Both the position numbers and the translations under genes were made by a program. The notes beneath the pieces were generated by a model. It was not told the DNA's origin. It did not search any database and worked only from the letters and a program-made list of their open reading frames with translations. Of a DNA stretch of 64,000 bases, positions 46,480-58,639 are shown piece by piece. This DNA is from Euptelea pleiosperma (Eukaryota; Streptophyta; Magnoliopsida; Ranunculales; Eupteleaceae): assembly GCA_035048495.1 (NCBI GenBank), contig CM068541.1, forward strand, positions 5,897,929 to 5,961,928. The letters run 5' to 3'. Numbering within the stretch: the stretch's first letter is position 1; every line of letters begins with the position of its first letter.

Positions 46480-46790
46480 ATGGAAAATGGTGTCGTTTGC
46501 TATCATTTGAGGCATATGGGCAATGGAAAATGGTGCCGTTTGCTATCATTTGAGGCATATGGGTGGAAAGGAATAGGAGAATTTTTGTGGGAGAGGAAAG
46601 ATCACTCCCGGAAACAACATTGGTTAGCATAAAGGCATTGCTCTACATGTGGGGTAGCATTGGGGTACTTTTTTTTGGAGATTTGGTATTCAGGTTTTGA
46701 GGTGAGAGGAGGGTGATTATGTGTTTTTATCGTTTAGTGTTTACTATTTTTTTGCCCTCTATTAATCCATACCCTCCCTAAAGTGTTAGG
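46480..46790 (+). mobile_element. LINE 3' coding remnant with a 43-base tandem duplication
   Basis: The plus frame reads VPFAII, a stop where Trp is expected, GIWVERNRRIFVGEERSLPE, then TTLVSIKALLYMWGSI, the usual end of plant LINE ORF2. The 43-base unit starting ATGGAAAATGG is repeated at 46480-46522 and 46523-46564. Confidence 0.6.
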
Positions 46791-46935
46791 GTATCGTCCC
46801 CGCCAACCTTTTCAAGAAAAAAAAATAGTAAAAAGAATAAATAAAATCTCTCACCTTTCAAGAAAAAAAAAAATAGTAAAAAGAATAAATAAAATCTCTC
46901 ATTCGTCCGTAAATCTCTCTCTCTCCTCATGTGTG

Positions 46936-47110
46936 GAGTAAAACTTCTGTCACAACGGATTGCAAATGACACAATCACAAGCCGATGAGTTCTCGGCACG
47001 TACCCAAGTGCTTTTTGCAACGTACCCATGTGCCTTTACTTTGAGGTGTACGTGCCGAGAACTCATTGGCTTGTGATTGTGTCATTTGCAGTTGTGACAG
47101 AAGTTTTACG
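46936..47110. mobile_element. Foldback MITE (AAAACTTCTGTCAC ends), copy 2, with exact target duplication
   Basis: The 175-base element is nearly one long hairpin (GAGTAAAACTTCTGTCACAA against its inverted copy; inner arms GAGTTCTCGGCACGTAC). An exact 10-base duplication, CTCATGTGTG, flanks it (46926-46935 and 47111-47120). Confidence 0.82.
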
Positions 47111-47199
47111 CTCATGTGTGTGGGAGTGAAAGGAAGAACATTTGCTCAATGGAGAGAGAAAATTAAACCTACACTGTGGTCCTGTATGTGATAGCAGAC

Positions 47200-47400
47200 A
47201 TTGTAAGTTGCTTTGAGAATATCCGGTCTTCTTAGAGTCCGAGGCTGCACTGGGATGCATTTTGTACTCCCGTGCAAATGTGGTGAGTTGCATTTCAGTT
47301 ACTTACCACAGTTTTTGGGCTGCACATGCTTGCATCCATTTTCTTAAAGATTTTGCAAGGGCTTGGCAACCACTTGCACATCAGCTCATTTGCATGCCCC
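47200..47400. repeat. Fragment of the GGCCCTGCTTGGTT MITE family
   Basis: GCATTTTG, GTGAGTTGCATTT, GGGCTGCACATGCTTGCATC and GGCTTGGCAACCACTTG are inverted matches to the interior of 28795-29032. The ends are missing. 47400-47920 after it shows no gene. Confidence 0.5.
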
Positions 47401-47921
47401 CAACCAATCACTTGTAATACCAAAACTCAGAATTCACGAATCAACTCAAGCTTCACACTTCAGTAAACAATGAATGTCCCAAGTCAGAGAGTAAAACCAA
47501 ATCTGAAATGTTGTAAAAATAGCTAAGCTGATCGACCGATACGATTGGAGAGACCCAAAGTGACCAGCCAATGTGTCGTGCAACGAAACTTCTGACTCTG
47601 GCATAGGCTTAGAAGGTTGATATTCAACTGGTTCGAACTTTCCTTTTATCCTAAGACTTCAGGCTGTGGCATAGGCTTAGACGGTTGTTGTTTAACATAT
47701 CTATTAGTTTTCGAGTCCGGATCCTGTACGCCATGGAGTTGGGTAACTGCCAAACTCCAACGCTTCTTTGTTCACCACGTACTCACTTCGAATCTATTTT
47801 TCAATTTTGTTTTTCAGTTCGTAAAGCATGGAGAAGCTACAATAACCTCAAATAGATGAATTCCTTCAATATTGGTACAGTTTGTACACATCTACTCCAT
47901 CTTTATATCATGATTCCAAAT

Positions 47922-47973
<52 letters not shown>
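47922..47973 (+). repeat. CT microsatellite
   Basis: About 26 CT units. A shorter CT run follows at 48066-48082. Confidence 0.95.
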
Positions 47974-47977
<4 letters not shown>

Positions 47978-48394
47978 CCACATATCAGCTCTTTCTCTCT
48001 CCATCTCATAAGTCTATCTTTTTGTTAAATTTCCAAAGCAAATGGAAAGAGAATGACCACAAGTTCTCTCTCTCTCTCTCTCTGGAGCAAATAGTTTCGT
48101 TTTGAAATGCCGCAAAATCAAAGCTTAATTCGGTTTGGTTTCAGTTTCTTTCTTTGTTTCTCGGCTTACTCATTTCAGGTCTATGCCTCGTGACGTCCAA
48201 AAAATCTTCTCATTCGGATGTTTGTATTGCTCCGAATTCGAGAAGGGTTGATAATAAAATTCTGGTTTAAATCAATACTGGATAAAAACGAGATAGAAAG
48301 GTCACCATTTTCTCATCTAGTTGCTAAAGTGCAGGGCTTAAGGTTGTAATTGCAAACTTACGGCCCTACAAGTTATTTTCCCCCAAAAAATAAA

Positions 48395-48815
48395 GGGAAA
48401 TTCCATTTGCACTCCACAAATTCCATAAACACCCCATTTGGGTGCTTTTTGGACGAAACTGCCCTTAAACCAAAAAAAAACCAGCACCCCTCTCTTCGTC
48501 CCTCCCTCCCCCTCTCTCTCTCTCTCTAATAGGCCCTATGGCTGGGCTGGCCGTGGGCTACACAGTCCCCACAGCCAACCCAGCCGTAGGGCGTATTCGA
48601 GAAAGAGACATACTTGTGGTGGTGGAAGTGGCGGCAACGGCATCCTCTGTTTTGGGTTTTTTTCAGAGTGAGAGAGAGAGAGGTGGAGAGGGAGGGACTA
48701 AGAGGGGTGCTGGGTTTTTTTTTTTTTTTGTTTTATGGTTTTAAGGGCATTTTTGGCTAAAAAGCACCCAAATGGGGTGCTTAAGGAATTTGTGGGGGTG
48801 TAAATAGAATTTCCC
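48395..48815. mobile_element. Mutator-type MITE with GGGAAATTC ends
   Basis: GGGAAATTCCATTTGCACTC on the left faces the inverted GAATTTCCC end on the right. CACAAATTCC, GCACCC and CCTTAAAACC blocks also pair. Flanks AAAAATAAA (48386-48394) and AAAAATATA (48816-48824) match at 8 of 9. The interior is CT- and GA-rich. Confidence 0.7.
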
Positions 48816-49334
48816 AAAAATATATGCAGTAGGAGAGTAGATTGGCCAGGCCGGGGCTTGACTTCTGTTAATTTTTTAATACGTCCGAGCCAGAGTTCCC
48901 AGCCTGATACAAATTCGGGCCCAACACCTCTCATGACCCAGCTTGTTTACACCCACAATAACAACACAGGCTCTTTCAGCAGAATCCTAGGGCCAAACAA
49001 GCTTACTATGAAAAGACTCAATAACAAATGGGAAGAAAAAAATGAGAAGTTAAGGGAGAAAACTCACAGAACACATGCATAGAGTCGAGTATTGACAATT
49101 TCCAATACTATATCACTTTCTGATCATCTTCAGGTCATTTACATTTTCTATTCCTTGAGTTCCATAATTAACCCAATATATGAAGAACAAAAAATATAAA
49201 CTAAATCAACATGTCACCATTAACAAGAAATTGCACGTGGGGAAAAAGTACCAGGAATGAACAAGGAATTGCAATTTCAGGTTAGACAGAGAAATGCGTC
49301 AAAGAGATGATCGAAGCTAACATGTTGTGTAGCT

Positions 49335-50606
49335 TTAGAATGAACAGCACCTACCTCCCCCAGGCTGTGAATCTGCTTCGTGGTTCACATCTCCCTCTAA
49401 AATCACGGTCCTCCCATTCCCCATCCAAGCCGTGCCCTGTTTCTTGTGCTCTTGAGATAGCCTAACTTTCCGGCTTAAAATGTTGTAGATCTCTTTAACA
49501 ACTGTCTGGAAGGCAGCAGTGACATTGGATGAATCGAGGGCTGAGGTTTCAATAAAAAACAAACCCTGAGCCTCTGCTAGGGCCTTGCCTTCATCTGTGG
49601 ATACCTCCCTGGCATCCTTGAGATCAGACTTGTTGCCAACAAGTATGGTAACTACGTTCATGTCAGAGTGAGCTGTTCAAAAAAGAAGGAAACACACAAC
49701 TCTAGCCTCAGTTAAAGTTAAGGTAGCCATCATGTAGGACAATCTACTAGCACCATAACACAAACACACATACCAGGAGGCAGGACCCACAACTATGGGG
49801 CCCACCAAGATTATTTCCTACCCCACATATCAATCTGATTGAATGATCATATCCATCAAATTATATCAACTTTCAGGAACTGAACCCACAAGTCCACTGC
49901 CCAACTAGGACATCTCAGGGGCAAAAAAATCTGACCCGTTTGTTGGATCCTAAACCATTAATTCCCTGAACTTCTTTCAGGACCATTGCCATACATTTCT
50001 GACTATCCAATGGAATGGAAAAGATTGGATGGTTACTGCCTAATCAGTTGTTTTAGGAAATCTCCTGAATGGATCCAAGGAATGGTGGGTCACAGCCTCC
50101 TTCACGTCTGCCAGACGTACCAATATGTCATTGGTAGACAGTCTCCGACAGACTATCCAATGGGTCCCTTAGATTTCCTCATCAGAAATATAAGTGCCAG
50201 CTAAGATGGATGTAGCATCAGGCATATGTGTTGGAAATGCTTGAAAGTTATATAATTGGTGCTTACTGTGCAATTCGTTAAGCCATCGGCCGATGCCATC
50301 AAATGTCTGGCGTCTACTGATATCATAAACCAGAAGAGCTCCAACAGCGCCTCTGTAATATGCAGAAGTCACAGCTCTGAACCGCTCCTGACCTGCCGTG
50401 TCCCAGATCTGTGCTTTAATTTCCTTCCCGTTGATATCCATCTTCTGGGTTTGGAACTCTACTCCTATGGTCGATTTGGAGTTGGAGTAAAACTCGTCCC
50501 TGGCAAATCTTGCAAGCAGGTTTGATTTCCCAACAGCTGTATCACCAATTAAAACAATCTTGAAAAGGTAATCCTCAGTTTGTTCCCCGTCTGTAAAAGA
50601 TGCCAT
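49335..50606 (-). CDS. RABA5A: Rab GTPase RABA5a-like, two coding exons
   Basis: Exons 50606-50267 and 49672-49335 join at CACA|CTCAC (GT/AG borders) to give 225 residues. Guanine-nucleotide motifs are complete: GDTAVGKS, the switch I region GVEFQTQ, WDTAGQE, NKSD and ETSAL. The C-terminus, GGGRCCSF, carries the double cysteine for geranylgeranylation, so it should be a membrane-anchored GTPase of trans-Golgi/endosome traffic (RABA = Rab11 family, known). The [27 protein letters not shown] and [20 protein letters not shown] stretches fit RABA5a. The start is the ATG at 50606; the frame is open seven codons further to a GTG, which is not a credible plant start. The Ser of the usual GDSAVGKS is Thr here, a mild change. 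The 594-base intron contains no recognised element. Confidence 0.94.
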
Positions 50607-50744
50607 CTTTGCTCTATTGCCACTCACTAGAGAAGCATAGCGAATGCGGCCAATATTCTCCTTGTTTGTGGGCCTCTTCAGGGTTAGAATGTAGATTGTA
50701 AGATCTTCAACTTCTCCCCATCCAAAAAAATGAAAGAAAGTAGG

Positions 50745-53100
50745 CTGTTAAAATCTACAGTTTCTCCCTACTTTGAGCTTAGAAACAACAGTCAGGAAGA
50801 ACAAAAAATGTAGAAGCAAAGATAAGGTGCTGTAAAAGAGGAACATAAAGCACACAAGCTTCAGTTAAGTGATGAGCCCAATGCAGCAGAGAAAGGAATT
50901 AGAAAATACCTGTCCCGTTGATGTTGAATATGGTAGTGTTCAGGGTGTAACTGGAGCCAAATTACCACCCTCTGCTGCCTACCCCTTTAAGCAAATCTCT
51001 CTGGAATTTTCTCGTGTCAACCGCCAATCCAGGTCTCAAAAGAGAGTGAAGAGGCACAGGGGTACATGCACTGAAAACAGAGAGAAGAAAAATTAAAAAA
51101 ACCTCAATAAAAAACTCCTATTCTGATTTCTTATAACATTACTTCTTTCTAGGAGTTACAAACTTGTCCTTCTAATGTACAGGCATTTGTTTAAATGGTA
51201 GCTAATATGTCCATAAAAACTAGTTAGTTTAAACACGCAGAAAAGAGGCTGTTTAAAGATGTGTTCAAGAAAAAGCAGTAAAGGGTAAGTGTTTAAAAAG
51301 CTGCATGAGAAAGTTTCAACAATACTTGAAAAAAAAAAAACATGTACATGTGAAATGTTTCTTAAAGTTGGGCAAACAAGTCAAGAAAGAGAAACCAGCT
51401 TTTGAAGTAGAAACCCACTGTTATTTTCTTGTTAAGTGAAATGAGTAATGACACAGTAAACTTTCTGTCTCTTTTTGTTGATTAGTGATACACTAAAACA
51501 TTTTCAGTTCCAAATTCCCAAAAGCATCAAATTATCTTTAATGTACCCACGAATATAATGATCATGTCTCCAACAGAAATCCTCTCAGCATGACCTAAAC
51601 TTATATGCAGGAACATATTACATTATTCTTACAAAAAATCCTAAAAACGTCAGCTATAGCAGCAAAGTATATTGTCCCATAACAAGGTATCCATACAATC
51701 CAAAATCCCAACAAATTTCTTCAAGCCTAAGTAAAAAATCCCATGGATAAACTGGTTATATGAATGGGAAGTCAAAAGCTCCACAATTTCAGTAACATTG
51801 TCTGCCACATCAATACTTTCCATCAAAAGATCTGTACAACTCCCAACTATTCTAGAACAGAAATGACCCCCAACAATGTACTAGAACTGTTTTCCTATCA
51901 TATCATGTCTTTGGCATGTCTAACATAACAAAATTAACTTCAAATTGAAAAATTAAATGTATGACATGAAATATTTAACCATGCTCTCATCCAAAATTTT
52001 CACCAAAAGATATACTTTAAACTCTTGACACGGCCATAAATTCAAAACCCATCGAATCAACAGGTGCAAATTCAGCAAAAGACATAGTGGATATATCAAC
52101 ATCACCTATTTCACAAGGATACAGAATGTTTATCAGGCCCACAGATAAACAAAAGCTATACGCATAAAAGCAATCAAAAGATAAAGGATCAGTCACAAGG
52201 CATTAGGCCATTAAACTGTAAATTTCTACTTCCTTAAAACTTGTAATTCAACCAAACAATGCTTAAACCTGCTTAATATTGCATTTAATACAGACAAATT
52301 AAATCTGCCCCCATTGTATTGACCAGAAAACATGGTTTTTTTATTTTATTTATTGCATTTATAGGGCAGATTTGTCTTTTCACAAGTAAGCGTGCCCCAA
52401 TCACCTTCTTCCACCTGATAGAGAGCCTTCCACCTGGAAACTGACTTTTGATCCACATCTTTCTTTTTCTCTTTCGACAAAAAAGCTGTCCAATATATGG
52501 ACAAAGTCTTGGATTGGATTTAGTGGCAAAACTATTGAAATATGTCGCATTTCTCTGTTGATTTCACTTGGTTTACATAAATTACAAAACTACCAAGAAC
52601 AAAATTTTCAAACTAGCAATTAAAACATTTCTGGGGTAATAAACCCATAAATTCTCCAAATTAAGTTGAAATCTAGATATACTAACGAAATTAAAATTCA
52701 GCAAATGATGTTTCCTTGAGAATTTAATAAGCAAATCGTGTTTTCATTTTTCCTGCTCACTTCTTTTAATCAAACAAACACAAAACATAATGCATGCAAC
52801 TGAAGTTTTCATCTTAGAACACAATCCTGGATTCATTGTGGGAGTCTAAAAGCAAAGAAGAACCCTAATTTCTTCACATAACCAATAAAAACCCGAGAAA
52901 GCGAAGAGTCATAAACCATAATATGGAGAAAAAAATGTAAAATTCTCCAAATACCGACCTTCGATGACAAAGATGCCTCCTTTTTTTTTTTTTTTCAAAT
53001 TCACATAGTTTTCTAATTGAATCGCCCACAATGGCGAAGTTGTTCCAGTGGATCGATCAACAGAGAAGAGAAAAAAATGGCCTTCTTTTAACCAAAGTTA
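50745..53100 (-). other. Probable spliced 5' leader of the RABA5a gene
   Basis: A donor-like CAG|GTATTT lies at 50910/50909 and an acceptor-like TTTTAACAG near 50742. Another acceptor, GTTTTCAG|TGC, lies at 51071/51070. These outline a non-coding exon at 51070-50910 and a 165-base intron before the start exon. Upstream, to about 53000, the DNA is AT-rich without a gene; a GA-rich stretch near 53140-53165 could be close to the promoter. Judged by eye only. Confidence 0.3.
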
Positions 53101-53169
53101 GGGTTCTGGCCGTTATTGAAGAAGGAGACGAGCGGTGGTTTTACGGGAGCGGAGAGAGAGAGACTATTG

Positions 53170-54095
53170 GACTGGATCCTAAAATTGGTCTGTAAATGAG
53201 CAAAACTTTGATGCCCCTCAAACATCAAAGGTGGATGTCCACCCCCAAAATGCCATGTGGAAATATTTCAGGACCTCTGACCCCACGAATGTTGCCCATA
53301 TCTGAAAGGATATACCGAGCAAAAATCAATCTGATTACTGATTATGACCATTGGATTCATGCTTTTCATCAAATTATTTCTACCCGTTTGATTCAATCAT
53401 TTTTTGAGGTACTTGAATCGGCGGCTAGAAAGCACCAACCAGGTTGACTTTTTTTTGTAGATCATCGAGCAAGAGATGGGAAAAATATTCATTGGATCAG
53501 TAGGCCTGGAAGAGTTTGCCACTTGTTATTTCTGGAGATGGGATAAATTATGGGCTGGGCCTGGTTTGGCTTGAGAGAATTCAAACTCTGGACTCAAAAC
53601 GTCTCATGGGCCGGCTAATATGGTGGAGCTGGGGCTAATATGGGCCTTGGATGTTCAAGCTTCACTTTGGAAAAACAAATGGGGGTGTTTGTCTGTAGAG
53701 ATTACTCCATTCAGAATAGACTTATGTCGCCACAAGGTACACTAAATTTTTAGCACATCCAATCCAGATGGGCAAAAATAATTATAAAACCTACAAGCCA
53801 AACAACGGTTAGTTAGCTCTTGTGCTACTGTAAATAAGTATAAACGTCTCTGTGTATAATGCACCTAAACAAGGGTACTTTCACCACCCCCATGAGCTGT
53901 TGCTCCCAAAAATCCGAACAAGTTGTCCGATGTCTGTTGTGACCCGAACGGCGGGGTCTGTAGGGTAAATCAATCAGTTTTCAACACTGATGACACGAAA
54001 AAGAAACTTGGGTTATGTAGGATAGTTCAATCAGGTTTCGACACCGAAGACATGAACAGAACCAGGATTCCATTGAGTGCAAGCAACAGGACATT
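53170..54095. other. Intergenic DNA with MITE traces
   Basis: The interior words CCACCCCCAAAATGCC, CATTGGATTCATGCTTTT and AGAAAGCACCAACCAGGTTG resemble the other ancient MITEs of the window. No gene seen. Confidence 0.45.
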
Positions 54096-54097
54096 GA

Positions 54098-54482
54098 GGC
54101 CCTGCTTGTTTCGCTGCAACAAAATGCAAATGCATTAGGTTACCTCAGTCCGAATACTTCAGTGTGATTGGTTGAGCAGGTTGCAAACCGATGATGCATT
54201 GCATTCGATTACCCTTAATGCAAGTCCTCTATCACGGCTCAAGTCTCAATGCTCTGTGGCCGCTCCTCGACTCTCAACCGCTGCAACTCGAGTCGTAAGA
54301 TACACCCTCATCTTACAGTTATGGTTCCAATCGATTTTGTTAGATTTTACTATATATATATTTTTTGGGAACTGTATATGTGAACCAATCATCTGTAATG
54401 GAATGGCTTTGCAAACAGATGCATGGCAATCGAATGCAACGCAATGCAACTTCCATTCTGTTGCAGCAAACCAAGCAGGGCC
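54098..54482. repeat. MITE with GGCCCTGCTTGKTT ends, copy 2
   Basis: GGCCCTGCTTGTTTCGCTGC on the left faces GCAGCAAACCAAGCAGGGCC on the right, with ATGCAAATGCATT-like words inside. No convincing target duplication. Same family as 28795-29032. Confidence 0.65.
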
Positions 54483-54577
54483 TTAAGTGATGACATGATT
54501 GCCAGTCTCCCAAGGGTGGTGGTAGGGTCTATTATATGGTTAGTGGAGAGTGAAGAATAGTCGATTCGTTTGGCAAT

Positions 54578-54737
54578 GAGAAATTTTTTGATGTGGAGCA
54601 ATTTCCAATGTGGATCCAATCAGAGACTGCCATCTGTACACGGTAGAGTAGAATCTTGTAATTATTTTCCTGTTAAATCACGGGGCCAGATGGCAGCACC
54701 TGATTGAGGATATTGCTCCACATCAAAAAAAATTCTC
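54578..54737. repeat. Foldback MITE with TTTTTTGATGTGGAGCA ends, copy 1
   Basis: GAGAAATTTTTTGATGTGGA on the left faces TCCACATCAAAAAAAATTCT on the right. Inner TGCCATCTG and CAGATGGCA also pair. Confidence 0.7.
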
Positions 54738-54875
54738 AAAGTTTTGTTCCAAGTGAGCATTTGTGTGTGAGAAACTCAAGTACATCAGAGAGAAACATGA
54801 ATGTGCTTACAATAGACTTCAAATATGATCTAGCTAGCAGCACCTGACTTTGGAGGAGTCCTGCACTGCTCCCCC

Positions 54876-55051
54876 GAGATTTTTTTATGACATGGAGCAA
54901 TTCCAGTGTGGTAGTGTGGACCCAATCACATGCTGCCATCTGTACATGGCAGCCTGAGAATATGTTGGTCTCTCTCTCTGCCATGTATGGATGACGGCAC
55001 CTGATTGGATCCACACTCCACATTGAAAAATGCTCCACATCAAAAAACTTC
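54876..55051. repeat. Foldback MITE with TTTTTTGATGTGGAGCA ends, copy 2
   Basis: GAGATTTTTTTATGACATGG on the left faces TGCTCCACATCAAAAAACTT on the right, and inner GACCCAATCACATG / CTGATTGGATCC blocks pair. It lies 138 bases from copy 1. 55052-55676 after it is the GRAS 3' flank with no other gene. Confidence 0.7.
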
Positions 55052-55676
55052 TTTCTTGCTGAAACAAAAATTCCTTTCTAGGTGCCCTTTTTCGGCTACG
55101 TGTCGTATTGGATTGACGATCAAATGTGTAATGTAGTTCAGTCTCCAAAATGTGTCGAGCCATCTTAAACGATAACCTTAACCCGGGTTTTCTCCTCTTG
55201 AACTCTTGTATCTGCTAGATCTATATCATATGCACAGAGCAAGGAAATTACTGCTAAATTCGTCACGTCGGCTTGAAGAGTTTAGAAGACACTGAATGAT
55301 GGTGGCTCAGAAAAGGTCAGCTGTGTTACACAAGCAATAACACATTTTGGTTGCTTAATGTCAACGAATTCCAAACAATGCAGGTTAAGGGATCCATGGC
55401 ACCCCACCTGCACCAGAACATGCGTGTGTTATCGTACCTAACGCCCTTCTGTTTCATCTCAAAGTCTATGTTTTTACACCAAAATTTTGAAGTAAAGTTG
55501 GAGCTTTAAAATAGGGTCTTGTGGCAAAGAGTTTATGTGAATTACTAAAAATACACAATCCGGCGCCTACGCTTATGTAAATTAACAACAACAAAACCTA
55601 AAATAAAATTACAAGCTTTTAACTCTGTGCAACGCCGCAGAACCGGCAAAAACAAGCATGAATTAGTACCTGATCT

Positions 55677-57431
55677 TCATCTCCATGCACAAGAGACGAC
55701 CAAATCCCTGTTCTTCCAGCCAAGATAGAGAGCTCCGTCTCTCTCTTCAAGTCTGTAGTTCTTGCTGTATCGCTCTAACAAATTCTTGATGGTGGCATTG
55801 ACCACTGAGTTCAATGGGTATGGAGTAAACCCAGCCATGGAGAACCGTGACCTCCACTTCCCAAGAAGCTCATGTCGTTCCACCCTCTCAGCCCCCTCAC
55901 ATGCTATGATATTGACCACATCCCTGGCTAGGCAGTGCTGCTCTACATTGATCCGTTCCTTGTGGTCCCTTGGGAGGGTCACATCTATCGACTCGAACAT
56001 GGCTGTATAATAGTTCAGCGTCTCAACAAACCGGGGCAAGAATGGGGCGGTGTTGGTGTTAGATTCTTGCTCTACGAGGGTCACCACCATGGGCGACAAG
56101 CTCTTAATCAATCTCAACAACCTATCCCGGTGGTTCTGAGTGCTCACGCTCTCGTCTGGCATGTGGTGCAGCACATATGGGAAATTCACAGCGAGAGCCT
56201 CCCCATATCGAATTCCAAGATTCTGGAGCTCAACATCACAACCAGACATGGCTGCGGCATGGAACTCAAAGGGCACCTTATATGACTCAGCAAGTTTCGA
56301 TAGCTTCTGCCCCACGATCTGAAGTCCACCACCTCGGGCATAAGCTGAATTTGAATCATCGACACCCGTGATACGGATGTACGGGGGCCCACCAGAGCGA
56401 GACGCAAGAGCCTGGATCAAGGTGATCCACTGGCTGCCTTGTGCAATCTGGAAGTCAATGATGTGGATTCGTTTTGCATCCTTCACAGCTTCTGCTATGG
56501 CACCATTTGCAGACATGTATCCAAACTTGAAGTATGGGCAGACCTCATAGAGGATGTGCATGTACGAGAGGAGTTCAGCACTTGCAGGTTCATTGCACTT
56601 AAGGGCTTTGTAGATGGAACTCCCTGAGGAGGCCAACTTCGCAACAAGCCCTTCCAACATGTAGGCACCCAACCGCTGGATTGGCTCTCCAGAGACTGAC
56701 ACCATCTGCCTTAACTCAGCCATCAACAGATCCACCATCACATGATCATTATCTGATACAGCTTCTGCACAGGCAATGAGCATCTGTTTCAAGTCCCCTC
56801 TAGGGATCATCTCCATCATTTGTTCCCTATTCTCTGGCTCTGGCGGTGAGGCTTGGTTGGCTCCACCCTGGAAGGTGTCATCGAAGCTGTCAACTATATC
56901 TGAATCAGGTCCAAGCATCGCAGTTTCCAATTCTCTCAGCTTGTTCCTCAGGTCAACACTGCCTGTTATGCAGGACGCACTTATAGAGGATCCATAGGTG
57001 TTGTCAGGGGAATGATGTAGGTTCATGGGGTATGACTGAGACTCTTGCTGTGATACAGGGCTCCCATTAGGTGAAAAACTGAGGGTAGATGGGGAATTGT
57101 AAACCGTGTAACCACCGCCGGTTGCCGAGGATGACTCCAAGGTGCAGTACTGTTCAGGAGAAGTCTGCACGGAAAAATGGGTTCCTTGGCTGCTCTCATC
57201 AGAGCATAGTTGGTGGTCTGAAGTTCGGAAATTCTGAGGCAAGCAATAGGATTCGACCTCTTGAATGGGTTGGTAATACAAACTGTTGGACCCACCCGAA
57301 CTTCCAGGCTTCTGAGAAGCTTGCATCGAAGAATAACCTACTACATGACTTAAGCCAGCCACTTGAAACCCAGGGTAATACTGATAGTCCTTTCCGGAAG
57401 AATCACTCTCAGACCGAAACTGAGAACTCAT
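55677..57431 (-). CDS. GRAS transcriptional regulator, PAT1/SCL13 branch
   Basis: One intronless frame of 584 residues begins at the ATG at 57431. The N-terminus (1-205) is Ser/Tyr/Gln-rich and probably disordered, with the branch motif DLRNKLRELETAMLGPDSDI at 160-179. The GRAS domain (about 212-584) is complete: first leucine heptad (LKQMLIACAEAVSDNDHVMV), VHIID as IHIIDFQIAQGSQW at 322-335, second leucine-rich region, LHHMPDESVS at 421-430, LVEQESNTNTAPF, the IDVTLPRDHKERINVEQHCL block and the SAW ending (WRSRFSMAGFTPYPL to SCAWR). PAT1-branch proteins act in phytochrome A signalling and stress or wound responses (known for the group); which member this is cannot be decided. Promoter and leader lie to the right, probably with a long leader intron. 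Confidence 0.94.
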   Translation of the reverse strand: MSSQFRSESDSSGKDYQYYPGFQVAGLSHVVGYSSMQASQKPGSSGGSNSLYYQPIQEVESYCLPQNFRTSDHQLCSDESSQGTHFSVQTSPEQYCTLESSSATGGGYTVYNSPSTLSFSPNGSPVSQQESQSYPMNLHHSPDNTYGSSISASCITGSVDLRNKLRELETAMLGPDSDIVDSFDDTFQGGANQASPPEPENREQMMEMIPRGDLKQMLIACAEAVSDNDHVMVDLLMAELRQMVSVSGEPIQRLGAYMLEGLVAKLASSGSSIYKALKCNEPASAELLSYMHILYEVCPYFKFGYMSANGAIAEAVKDAKRIHIIDFQIAQGSQWITLIQALASRSGGPPYIRITGVDDSNSAYARGGGLQIVGQKLSKLAESYKVPFEFHAAAMSGCDVELQNLGIRYGEALAVNFPYVLHHMPDESVSTQNHRDRLLRLIKSLSPMVVTLVEQESNTNTAPFLPRFVETLNYYTAMFESIDVTLPRDHKERINVEQHCLARDVVNIIACEGAERVERHELLGKWRSRFSMAGFTPYPLNSVVNATIKNLLERYSKNYRLEERDGALYLGWKNRDLVVSCAWR

Positions 57432-57800
57432 CTGTTGAAAGCTAGTAATTCATGAAAGGTATTTGGTATCCACGGCAGCAGCACAGGTAGCCAGAAAATA
57501 TCCTTGATAAACAGCCAGATGAGTTGTTCTTACAACCACAGGCATCGGTTACACTGAATTCAGCAACTCCTTTGTCATCCTTCCTATTTCCAAACGACTT
57601 CTGCTTTGGGCAAAGGATAGATCAAAGAGGTGATATAATCTGCAGAGAAAATTAAAAAAGAATAAGTGCAACTGAAAGAAGGTCAGAGAGAATGGAAACA
57701 AACAAAGCGATAAAAATGAAATACAGGCGAAAATTTTGTAGTGTGGCACAGTATGAAATTTCAGGCTTCCTCACCATCTGCCCGCATTGCATGCATTCAG

Positions 57801-57801
57801 T

Positions 57802-57832
<31 letters not shown>

Positions 57833-57848
57833 GGGGGGGGCGGGGGGG
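57801..57848 (+). repeat. TG repeat followed by a long G tract
   Basis: Eight TG units run into 25 uninterrupted G, then C and seven G. On the GRAS strand it is a C tract. Quadruplex-forming, and its length is probably unreliable. Confidence 0.9.
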
Positions 57849-58639
57849 CGGACCAGTTGGTTTGTGGGCCATCCTATTATTACTTATTAGCACTAGTCTG
57901 AAAGGAAAATGACCAATAAGTCCATAGTTGAGTAAATATGGACCAGTAAGTCCTCATTTAATGGCCATAATATAAAAGGCTGCAGGTTGGATGATCCTAA
58001 CCAATAAATCTAATGCTTTAATACCATCGTCGACTGTCTAGGAAATGTCTGGTTTTTGGATGGTTAGAATTATCCAAACTGGGCTTATTTTTAGGCTAGG
58101 AGACAACCTCAGGTAGATCCTATTGATTGAAGGCTCTAACAATTTTGGGCTTATTTTTAGACAGAAGTAGGGGTGTCCATGATGCTGTAAATCAAACGCT
58201 CCAACAAGGAACTCTATACAAGGAATGTATATCATGCGAGGAAAAAGGAAAAAAAAAAACGAGTTCAAGCAAAAATGATGACAGCTTTTTATCAATCAAG
58301 TACATATTTTTATCAATCAAGTATCCCAGGCATCTTGGTCTAAACTAATCCTCAACTAATAAGATGGGCTATACTAAGGACTGAGTTGCATTCAAAGGAT
58401 CAGGGATTACTAGTGGTCTATAGATACCTAAGTGGGGATGCTTATGTGATTTGTTTAAAAGCCAGGGTAATCTGGTTAGGGAGAAGAATAAGAGTTTTCA
58501 GGATTTTACAGCATTGACGTTAGTTTCACTTGGTCCGGTGAGGAGGTACCTATGATGACTGGGATGGACTGCTTAGGAACTTTGGTTCGTTGGAAGCTTA
58601 CTTTCAAAAGGTGTTTCAGGTGAAGTGGTGGCAAGAAGC

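Noticed and set aside
50606..50627. RABA5a start seven codons upstream of the ATG
   Set aside because: That codon is GTG (read on the minus strand). Plant Rab genes start with ATG, and the ATG at 50606 gives the usual short N-terminus.
55762..57445. Plus-strand frames opposite the GRAS gene
   Set aside because: They are antisense shadows of a strongly conserved 584-residue GRAS frame.
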